Assembly: GCA_041477815.1 (NCBI GenBank)
Contig: JBGOUV010000286.1
Coordinates: forward strand, 1 to 8,975
Direction: 5' to 3'
Length of the DNA: 8,975 bases
Origin: JBGOUV01 sp041477815
GTDB taxonomy: Bacteria > Acidobacteriota > Terriglobia > Bryobacterales > JACQDG01
Under the pieces are notes generated by a model. The model was not told where the DNA came from. It saw nothing but the letters and a program-made list of their open reading frames with translations, and made no database searches. Shown one piece after another: positions 1 to 5,927 of this stretch (position 1 is its first letter; each line of letters starts with the position of its first letter). The position numbers and the translations under genes are program-made.

Positions 1-2
1 CG

Positions 3-122
3 CGTCCGTGGGATGGAATGTGGGTGGCGGCGGGGGCGCTGCTGATCAGTTTTCTGGCGACGATCTACCCGGCGCGGAGCGCGACGCGGATTGCGCCGGT
101 GGAGGTGTTGCGGTACGAGTAA
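3..122 (+). CDS. ABC transporter permease, C-terminal end (FtsX/MacB/LolE-like), partial
   Basis: Only the last 39 codons are in the window; the gene begins to the left. The visible peptide has one hydrophobic segment (about VAAGALLISFLATI) followed directly by YPARSATRIAPVEVLRYE and a TAA stop. A final membrane helix leading into 'YPARxAxRxxPVExLRYE' is the typical C-terminus of FtsX-fold permeases in the MacB and LolC/LolE families. These work with a cytoplasmic ATPase in lipoprotein release, macrolide or peptide efflux, or related envelope transport. Which subfamily this is cannot be told from the tail, and any ATPase partner would lie outside the window. The stop lies 2 bp from the stop of the convergent coiled-coil gene, leaving no room for a separate terminator. 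Confidence 0.8.
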   Translation, partial: RPWDGMWVAAGALLISFLATIYPARSATRIAPVEVLRYE

Positions 123-124
123 GG

Positions 125-481
125 TTAGGCCGCGCGCTCGAGTTGGCTGACCCGAGACTCCAGTTCGTTGAGCCTGGTCATGATCTCGGAGTGGTTCTGA
201 GTCATCTCCGAGCGCATCTGAGCCATCTCGGCGCGCAACTCGGCGCGCATCTGGGCCATCTCGGCGCGCAAAGTGTCGCGGAGACCGTCGATACGGCCGA
301 TCATCTCGGCCCGCAATTCGTCGATGCGCTTGTTGAGGTCATTGATCCGGTTGTTGACGTCGTTGATCCGGTTGTTGAACTGGGCGCTCAAATCGTTCAT
401 GCGCAGGTTGTTCAGGAGGATACCGACCAGAACGGCCAGCGTCGGCAGGACCGCCGAGATGAATAGTTGGACGTTGCTCAT
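125..481 (-). CDS. Small membrane-anchored coiled-coil protein
   Basis: The predicted protein has 118 residues. The start chosen is the ATG at 481-479, because it overlaps the TGA of the upstream esterase gene as ATGA, suggesting translational coupling; an in-frame ATG at 517 would lie inside the esterase gene. Residues 5-25 form one hydrophobic segment, probably a membrane anchor. Residues 30-116 look like one long coiled coil rich in Leu, Ile, Arg, Glu and Asn. It contains heptad copies (NNRINDV, NNRINDL, NKRIDEL at about 37-57) and two 11-residue copies (LRAEMAQMRAE, LRAEMAQMRSE at about 71-92). I do not recognise a named family. A structural or scaffolding role at the inner membrane is an inference from architecture only. 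The repeats are also visible in the DNA. Confidence 0.72.
   Translation of the reverse strand: MSNVQLFISAVLPTLAVLVGILLNNLRMNDLSAQFNNRINDVNNRINDLNKRIDELRAEMIGRIDGLRDTLRAEMAQMRAELRAEMAQMRSEMTQNHSEIMTRLNELESRVSQLERAA
212..277. repeat. Two 33-bp tandem copies encoding 11-residue coiled-coil units
   Basis: Positions 212-244 and 245-277 are near-identical, both beginning gcgcatctg and sharing gccatctcggcgcgcaa. Each encodes one hendecad (11-residue) unit of the coiled coil. The copies diverge mainly in their last few bases, consistent with a fairly recent in-frame duplication. Confidence 0.8.
323..385. repeat. Three 21-bp tandem copies encoding coiled-coil heptads
   Basis: Units at 323-343, 344-364 and 365-385 share the core gatccggttgttga in the last two, with a diverged first unit (gatgcgcttgttga). 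Each encodes one seven-residue heptad (NxRIxxx) of the coiled-coil protein. Confidence 0.75.
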
Positions 482-1149
482 ACCGCATCCTGAGCATAGC
501 ACAGCCTGGCCAGCCAATCCTGCAGGATCGGCCCGGCGGCGGACGGGATGCGGTGGGGGCCTTCCAGCATGTGGAACTCTACATTGGGGATATAGGTACG
601 GAGGCGGCCGGGGTAGGACTCGGTGCGGGCCGGAGGGTAGAACTGGTCGTCGCGCGTGGCGATGTGTAAGGCGGCGGCGGTGGTCTTCTGGTAGGGGCTG
701 GTGTCCCAGTCGCCGGGGAGGCCGCCGCAGATGTTGATCGCGCCGCGGAGGGCGTCCGGGTAGGTACAGACGAAGCGGTAGTTAAGAGAAACGGACTGCG
801 AATAGCCGAGGAGTACGGCGGGGAGGCCCAGCTCGCCGAGGACATGGCGAATCATGTCGTGGTGGAGGCGGCGGGAGTGTTGGGGCTCGAAGCCGGTATT
901 CCAGTTGAAGGCCACGCGGGAGCGGGCCGGGTCGCCGGGGTGGGTCCAGAACTGGTAGGGGCCCTGGAGGGAGGCGATGGGGTGGCGGGGGCCGACCAGT
1001 GGGGCGACCAGGTCGAGCATCTGTTCCGGGGTCATACCGTGGCCGTGGAGGGCGAGAATCAGGAGGGGGTGGGCGGAGGGCTCTTCGGGGGACCGCAGGA
1101 GATAGCGGCAGTGGAGGGGGAGCGAGAACGTGCGGGCTTCTGCGGCCAT
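478..1149 (-). CDS. Alpha/beta-hydrolase serine esterase (phospholipase/carboxylesterase type)
   Basis: This is a 223-residue protein without a signal peptide, so probably cytoplasmic. Residues 28-38 (LLILALHGHGM) are the first core strand and an HGHG-type oxyanion loop. GYSQS at 115-119 is the nucleophile elbow, with Ser117 as predicted nucleophile. IATRDDQFYP at 163-172 supplies the acid (Asp167 or Asp168) and EGPHRIPS at 196-203 supplies the base (His199). The length and order match the small carboxylesterase/phospholipase family of predicted esterases; the substrate cannot be read from sequence. The ATG at 1149 lies 30 bp from the divergent hydrolase gene, so the two share a very short promoter region. 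Its TGA overlaps the ATG of the coiled-coil gene, so they are probably co-transcribed. Confidence 0.85.
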   Translation of the reverse strand: MAAEARTFSLPLHCRYLLRSPEEPSAHPLLILALHGHGMTPEQMLDLVAPLVGPRHPIASLQGPYQFWTHPGDPARSRVAFNWNTGFEPQHSRRLHHDMIRHVLGELGLPAVLLGYSQSVSLNYRFVCTYPDALRGAINICGGLPGDWDTSPYQKTTAAALHIATRDDQFYPPARTESYPGRLRTYIPNVEFHMLEGPHRIPSAAGPILQDWLARLCYAQDAV

Positions 1150-1164
1150 GGGTTCAGGGTAGCG

Positions 1165-1170
1165 TAGAAT
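1165..1170 (+). promoter_or_regulatory. -10-like hexamer TAGAAT in a 30-bp divergent intergenic space
   Basis: TAGAAT ends 9 bp before the ATG at 1180. I see no convincing -35 element. If it is a real -10 box, transcription would begin within about 0-3 nt of the start codon, giving a leaderless or nearly leaderless mRNA. On the opposite strand the same 30 bp contains TACGCT and TACCCT ahead of the esterase ATG, both weaker candidates. Confidence 0.4.
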
Positions 1171-1179
1171 GGGGCTGGT

Positions 1180-3012
1180 ATGAAAAAAGCGCTATTCGTG
1201 GCCGGCGCGATCGTCGCGGTCGCGGCGGGACAGCAGAAATTCGACGTCAAGACGCAGTACCAGAAGTCCGAGTATATGGTCCCCATGCGGGACGGGGTGC
1301 GGCTGCACACCACCGTGTACGCGCCGCGGAAGGGCGAGAAGCTGCCGTTTCTGCTGCTGCGGACCCCCTATGGGACCGGGCCGTACGGGGCGGACCAGTA
1401 CCGGTCGAATCTGGGGCCTTCGCCGCACTCCTTCGAGTTTGAGCGGGAGGGCTTCCTGTTCGTTTACCAGGACGTGCGGGGGAAGTTCCGGTCGGAGGGC
1501 GAGTTCACGGTCATGCGTCCCCATCGGTGGGGAAAGCAGGGGAAGGAAACCGATGAGAGCAGCGATACCTACGACACCATCGAGTGGCTGCTGAAGAATA
1601 TTCCGAATCACAACGGGCGAGTGGGGCAGTTGGGGACCTCGTATCCGGGATTTCAGACCGTGCACGGGATGCTGGAGGCGCATCCGGCCCTCAAGGCGTC
1701 GTCACCGCAGGCATCGCCGTCGGACATGTTCCTGGGGGACGATTTTCATCACAACGGAGCGTTCCGGCTGGCCTATACGTTCGGGTGGCTTTCGGCTAAC
1801 GCGCGGGTTCGGACGGGGCCGAACGACAAGGACTCCTACCGGTTCGACCCGGGAACGCCGGATGGGTATAAATGGTTCCTGTAGCTGGGGCCGCTGTCCA
1901 ACGTGAATCGGAAGTACTTCCTGGGGCAGGCGCCGGAGTGGAACGCGTACATGGAGCACCCCAACTACGACGGGTTCTGGCAGAAGCAGAACGTGCTGTC
2001 TTACGTGAAGGAGGTGCGGCATCCGGTGCTGAACGTGGCGGGGTGGTTTGACGCCGAGGACTTCTACGGTCCGATGACGATCTACGAGCAGATCGAGAAG
2101 TCCACCCCGCACAACCAGAGTCTCCTGGTGGTGGGGCCGTGGAGCCACGGGGGATGGAACAACCATGCGGACGGGAACCAGCTCGGCGGCGTGAAGTTTG
2201 CGGGAGCGCCGTCGCAATACTTCCGGGAGAAAGTGCAGTTCCCGTTCTTTCTGTACCACCTGAAGGGGAAGGGGAAACTGGAGCTGCCGGAGGTGTTGGC
2301 GTACGAGTCGGGGCTGAACGAGTGGCGGTCCTACGACCGGTGGCCTCCGGTGGCGAAGACAGCGGAGAAGAAGCTATACCTGCGGGCCGGGCGCAAGCTG
2401 GCGTGGGAGGCGCCGGTGGAGGCGGAGGCCTGGGATTCCTATGTCAGCGACCCGGCCCAGCCGGTGCCCTTCACGGCCGAGATCCGGTTCAGCCAGGGAC
2501 ATAACTGGATGGTGGAGGACCAGCGGTTCGCGGCGCGCCGGCCGGATGTCCTCTCGTATCAGACCGACGAGCTCCAGGAGGACGTGACGCTGGCCGGCCG
2601 GCTGGTGGCGAAGCTTTACGCCTCTACCTCGGGGACCGATGCGGATTACGTGGCCAAGCTGATCGATGAGTTCCCCGGCAACGCCCCGGAGCAGCAGGGA
2701 CATTATCAGATGCTGGTATCGGGAGAGGTCTTCCGGGCGAAGTATCGGAAGAGCTTCGAGAAGCCCGAACCGATGACGCCGAACCGGCCGGAGCTGATCG
2801 AGATCGATCTGCGGGACAAGAACCACCGGTTCCTGAAGGGACATCGGATCCTGGTGCAGGTACAGTCGAGCTGGTTTCCCATCATCGACCGGAACCCGCA
2901 GAAGTTCGTCAATATCTACCAGGCGACGGAGGCGGACTACCAGCGGGCGGAGCAGCGGGTATGGCGATCGCGCGAGAGGGCCTCCCATCTGGCGGTTTCC
3001 CTATTGCGATGA
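1180..3012 (+). pseudogene. Secreted CocE/S15-type hydrolase, alpha-amino-acid ester hydrolase-like, interrupted by in-frame TAG
   Basis: One reading frame runs from the ATG at 1180 to the TGA at 3010-3012 (611 codons with stop) except for a single TAG at 1882-1884 (codon 235). Residues 1-17 form a signal peptide. RTPYG at 61-65 fits the oxyanion Tyr region. GTSYPGF at 152-158 carries the nucleophile Ser154, before the stop. After it, GWFDAEDFYG at about 288-297 gives Asp291, and GPWSHG gives His323. Asp188 in GDDFHHNGAF plus Glu293 and Asp294 match the carboxylate cluster that binds the substrate amino group in alpha-amino-acid ester hydrolases (family knowledge from memory). Total length also fits that family. 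The triad is split, so neither fragment should be active without readthrough. A restart at GTG 1903 has no visible ribosome site. A sequencing error remains possible. Confidence 0.85.
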
Positions 3013-4385
3013 AGCTGTTGCTGGCGTTGGCGGTGTACGCGGTGGGTCCAGGACAGCCGCTGGCGACGATCGCCGACGTGCCGTGGGCGACGCTGGCGCC
3101 CGGGGATACGGTGCTGATTCATTGGCGGGCCCAGCCGTACCGGGAGAAGTGGGTGATCTGCCGGCAGGGGACCGGCGAGGCGCCCATCACGGTGCGGGGG
3201 GTGGCGGGGCCGGAGGGTCAATTGCCGGTCATTGATGGTAGGGATGCGACGACACCAGCGGCGTTGAACTTCTGGAACGAGCAGCGCGGGGTCATCAAGA
3301 TCGGGGGAGCGAACAACCCGCCCGATACCATGCCGCGCTACATCACAATCGAGAACCTGGAGGTACGGAGCGGGCGGCCGCCGTACTCGTTTACCGGGCG
3401 GGCGGGGACGACGCCGTACGTCAACAACGCGGCGGCGATTTACGTCGAGAAGGCCGAGAACCTGGTGATCCGCGGCTGCGTGCTGCGCGACAGCGGCAAC
3501 GGGCTGTTCATCGGGACCAGCAACGAAAACGTGACGCGGGAGGTGCTGGTGGAAGGGAATTACATCCTGGACAACGGGAACGCGGGGAGCGCGTTCGAGC
3601 ACAACAGCTACACGGCGGCGCTGGGAATCGTGTTCCAGTTCAACCGCTATGGGCCGCCGCGGGCCGGGGCCTTGGGGAATAACCTGAAGGACCGGTCGGC
3701 GGGGCTGGTGGCGAGATACAACTGGATCGAGGGTGGGAACCGGGAGCTTGACCTGGTGGACGCTGAGGACAGCTCCCTTCTGCAGAGCGACCCGCGCTAC
3801 CGGGAAACTTACGTCTACGGGAACATCCTGATCGAGCCGGACGGAGCAGGCAACCGGCAGATTGTCCACTACGGCGGCGACAGCGGGGCCACCGGGCAGT
3901 ACCGGAAGGGGACCCTGTATTTCTACAACAATACGGTAGTGTCGACGCGGACGGACCGGACGACGCTGTTCCGGTTGTCGAGTCCCGATGAGCGGTGCGA
4001 CGCGCGGAACAACATCTTCTACGCGACGGCGGGCGGCGCCACGGTGTCGCTCCTGGACGTGGACGGAACGCTCGACCTGGCGCGGAACTGGATCCAGCCG
4101 GGGTGGAGAGCCAGCTTCGGGGAATTTCGCGGGACGGTAAGCCAAAGCGTAGCGCCGATAGAGGGAGTGTCGCCCGGGTTTGTGGACGAGGCGGCGCAAG
4201 ATTTCCGGCTGCGGCCGGATTCCGCGGCGGTCAATGCCGGAGGCGTGCTGCCAGGGACGGCGGAAGTGAGGATGCAGTACGTGAAGCATCAGGCGGGGGA
4301 GAGGCGGCCGGAGGACGGAAGACCTGATTTAGGGGCGTACGAGTATGGGTGGGGGAGGCGGCCGGTGCGGGCGCGGGGCAGGTGA
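3009..4385 (+). CDS. Exported right-handed parallel beta-helix protein, possible polysaccharide lyase
   Basis: The start chosen is the ATG at 3009, which overlaps the TGA of the preceding hydrolase as ATGA and begins a hydrophobic leader (MKLLLALAVYAVG). An in-frame start at 2961 would put 16 residues ahead of it. The 458-residue product has a parallel beta-helix pattern from about 75 to 345: repeated short strands with Asn-rich turns such as YITIENLEVRSG, NLVIRGCVLRDSGNG, VLVEGNYILDNG, GLVARYNWIEGG, YVYGNILIEP and LYFYNNTVV. The end carries the common 'AVNAGG...RPDLGAYEYG' closing motif. NNLKDRSAGLVARYN (224-238) recalls the Lys...Arg turn of PL6-type lyases, but that is a weak resemblance. 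It probably acts outside the cytoplasm on carbohydrate. The upstream amber codon could reduce its expression by polarity. Confidence 0.82.
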   Translation: MKLLLALAVYAVGPGQPLATIADVPWATLAPGDTVLIHWRAQPYREKWVICRQGTGEAPITVRGVAGPEGQLPVIDGRDATTPAALNFWNEQRGVIKIGGANNPPDTMPRYITIENLEVRSGRPPYSFTGRAGTTPYVNNAAAIYVEKAENLVIRGCVLRDSGNGLFIGTSNENVTREVLVEGNYILDNGNAGSAFEHNSYTAALGIVFQFNRYGPPRAGALGNNLKDRSAGLVARYNWIEGGNRELDLVDAEDSSLLQSDPRYRETYVYGNILIEPDGAGNRQIVHYGGDSGATGQYRKGTLYFYNNTVVSTRTDRTTLFRLSSPDERCDARNNIFYATAGGATVSLLDVDGTLDLARNWIQPGWRASFGEFRGTVSQSVAPIEGVSPGFVDEAAQDFRLRPDSAAVNAGGVLPGTAEVRMQYVKHQAGERRPEDGRPDLGAYEYGWGRRPVRARGR

Positions 4386-4392
4386 AAGCTGC

Positions 4393-4420
4393 GAGCAGAA
4401 GAACAAGAGCAGAAGAACAA
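4393..4420. repeat. 14-bp perfect tandem duplication
   Basis: The unit gagcagaagaacaa occurs at 4393-4406 and again at 4407-4420, followed by a partial gaacaa-like start. It lies just after the beta-helix stop codon and before the antitoxin-tail ORF. It looks like a replication-slippage duplication; no function is evident. Confidence 0.8.
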
Positions 4421-4430
4421 GAACATTACG

Positions 4431-4718
4431 ATGCCACGCTGGGTGATGCGACGATTTCACGTGAACTTGTTGAAGCCGGCGAAGCTGATGGATCCCTCGC
4501 AGGCGTACTTTTGGACCCAGGAGTGGCAGGAGGGCGAGCGGGAAGCGCAAGAGGACATTCGCAAGGGGCGCATCACGGGCTTCAAGAGTGTCAAGAAGCT
4601 GATGCGGGATCTGCGCGGCTGCTGCAGATCCTACGCCCGGAGCGGTCCCGAGGGATTTCCGGCGGCCGCCGGTGGATGCAATTATCGTGTAACATTTGAG
4701 TATTGCGAGGGGGAGTGA
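4431..4718 (+). CDS. Orphan AbrB/MazE-type antitoxin tail, probable gene remnant
   Basis: This 95-codon ORF starts at an ATG with no clear ribosome site. Residues about 15-60 (LKPAKLMDPSQAYFWTQEWQ, then EGEREAQEDIRKGRITGFKSVKKLMRDL) match the 'DxxQAWFWTxEWQxGExEAxxDIxxGR' segment that follows the DNA-binding domain in many AbrB/MazE-like antitoxins and normally contacts the toxin. The swapped-hairpin AbrB domain expected before it (about 45 residues) is absent: only some 14 residues precede the tail. After DLRG the peptide continues about 33 residues with no family resemblance to a stop at 4716-4718. No toxin gene follows. I favour a decayed toxin-antitoxin locus; a free-standing small protein of this tail type is the alternative. 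The frame is open back to 4386 but without another usual start codon. Confidence 0.5.
   Translation: MPRWVMRRFHVNLLKPAKLMDPSQAYFWTQEWQEGEREAQEDIRKGRITGFKSVKKLMRDLRGCCRSYARSGPEGFPAAAGGCNYRVTFEYCEGE
4690..4695 (+). promoter_or_regulatory. -10-like hexamer TAACAT upstream of the 4728 gene
   Basis: TAACAT sits 32 bp before the GTG at 4728, inside the 3' part of the antitoxin-tail ORF. A purine-rich stretch gaggggga at about 4707-4714 could serve as a ribosome site, though 13 bp to the GTG is long. No clear -35 element is visible. Confidence 0.3.
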
Positions 4719-4727
4719 TCCTGCGCC

Positions 4728-5927
4728 GTGTGGGTCCGCACGATATTCTGCACCATCCTTAGCCTGGCGCCCGCTATGGGAGCCGACGCGGCGTTGCTGG
4801 AGCGGATCCGGACGCGCATGGCGTCGAACCTGGCGCGGGCCCCGAACTATACGTGTGTGGAGACGATTGAGCGGGCGGTACGGCAGAACGCGAAGCAGGA
4901 GTTTCGGACCTCGGACCGGTTGCGGCTGGAGGTGGCGCTGGTGGAGGGCAAGGAGATGTATTCGTGGCCCGGAGCGGGCAAGTTTGAGGAGCGCACGCCC
5001 GGGGAGATCGTGCCGGGGGGCACCACCACCACGGGCGAGTACGCCTTGCATGCGCGAACGGTCTTTGCGTCGAAGGCGCCGGAGTTTGCCGCCGCCGGCG
5101 TCGAGGAGGAGTTGGACGGGCGGCGCGTGGTACGGTACGACTTCAAGATTAGAAGGTCGGTGACGAGCTATCGGGTGCAGGTGGGGACGCAGGGGGCCAT
5201 GGTTCCCTACGGGGGGTCGGTGTGGGCGGAGACGTCCACGCTGGATCTGTTGCGGCTGGTGGTGGACGTGGAGGAGATTCCGGAGGAGCTGGGAGTGAAG
5301 CGGGCCACTACGCAGATTGACTATGGGAAAGTGCGGGTGGGGGCTTCCGACTTTCTGCTGCCCCGGCGGGTGGAGTTTGTGATGCGGCGGGCGGACGGGA
5401 GCGAGAGCCGCAACCGGACCGAGTTCAGCCGCTGCCGGCAGTACGTGGGCCAGACCGAGATCTCGTTCGAGGAGCCGGGGGAGGCCCGGGCCGAGGACCA
5501 GCGCTTGGTGGACCTGGATCTGCCGGCGAGGCTGAGCGTGGAGACGCGCCTGGAGACGGAGATCGACTCGGACCAGGCGGCGATCGGGGATCCGGTGACG
5601 GCTCGCGTGTCGTATCCGGTGAGGAAGGGCGGGAAGGTGATCGTGCCGAAGGGGGCCTTGCTGCGAGGCAGGGTGCGGCGAATCGAACCGGGGGAGGCGC
5701 AGGGGCCGATTTTCCTGGTGGAGCTCGAGTTCTCGGAAGTGGAGTGGGAGCAGTCGCGGGTGCGGTGGACGGCGCGGCTTTACTCCGCGGGGCCGGTGGT
5801 CGGGGGATCGCGAACCGGGCTGTTGCTCGCGCCGGAGCAAACGCCGGGACACGTCCTGCTGTTCGTACGGGGGCGCCGGGCGCGCCTGCCTCAGGGCTTC
5901 CGGTTGCTCTGGATGACGGGCTCGTAG
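4728..5927 (+). CDS. Secreted protein of unknown function, acidobacterial 'NYTCxETIER' type
   Basis: The GTG at 4728 is the first usual start after an in-frame TGA at 4716, and gives a signal peptide (about residues 1-19, ending AMGADA). The mature protein has about 380 residues. Near its start is APNYTCVETIER (38-49), a motif I associate with secreted proteins of Acidobacteria; Cys43 may pair with Cys236 in EFSRCRQ. The middle is rich in beta strand. From about 267 to 395 lies a second domain with AIGDPVTARVSYPV and KVIVPKGALLRGRV, resembling the 'G-x-V-x-G...iPkGt-x-l-G' barrel seen in TrbI/VirB10-like and related envelope proteins, and ending GFRLLWMTGS. No catalytic motif is recognised. 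The reading frame ends inside the convergent glycosyltransferase gene (37-bp overlap). Confidence 0.8.
   Translation: MWVRTIFCTILSLAPAMGADAALLERIRTRMASNLARAPNYTCVETIERAVRQNAKQEFRTSDRLRLEVALVEGKEMYSWPGAGKFEERTPGEIVPGGTTTTGEYALHARTVFASKAPEFAAAGVEEELDGRRVVRYDFKIRRSVTSYRVQVGTQGAMVPYGGSVWAETSTLDLLRLVVDVEEIPEELGVKRATTQIDYGKVRVGASDFLLPRRVEFVMRRADGSESRNRTEFSRCRQYVGQTEISFEEPGEARAEDQRLVDLDLPARLSVETRLETEIDSDQAAIGDPVTARVSYPVRKGGKVIVPKGALLRGRVRRIEPGEAQGPIFLVELEFSEVEWEQSRVRWTARLYSAGPVVGGSRTGLLLAPEQTPGHVLLFVRGRRARLPQGFRLLWMTGS

Noticed and set aside
212..385. Repeats considered as a CRISPR or satellite array
   Set aside because: The units are adjacent without spacers, are whole-codon multiples, and encode coiled-coil periods within a gene.
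1885..3012. Second half of the hydrolase as an independent gene starting at GTG 1903
   Set aside because: It would lack the nucleophile Ser and the N-terminal half of the fold, has no visible ribosome site, and continues the upstream frame exactly. It is better read as the rest of one interrupted gene.
2937..4289. Minus-strand open frame of 450 codons antisense to the beta-helix gene
   Set aside because: Arg/Pro/Val-rich shadow without a domain, whereas the plus strand encodes a regular beta-helix pattern with export signal.
4671..4718. NYRVTFE at the end of the antitoxin-tail ORF, resembling the start of RelE/ParE toxins
   Set aside because: Only seven residues match and a stop follows almost at once. 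This is too short to tell a toxin remnant from chance.
5865..5890. GGCGC-CGGGC-GCGCC hairpin near the convergent gene ends
   Set aside because: The stem is only 5 bp in very GC-rich coding DNA with no T-tract, so it gives no real support for a terminator.
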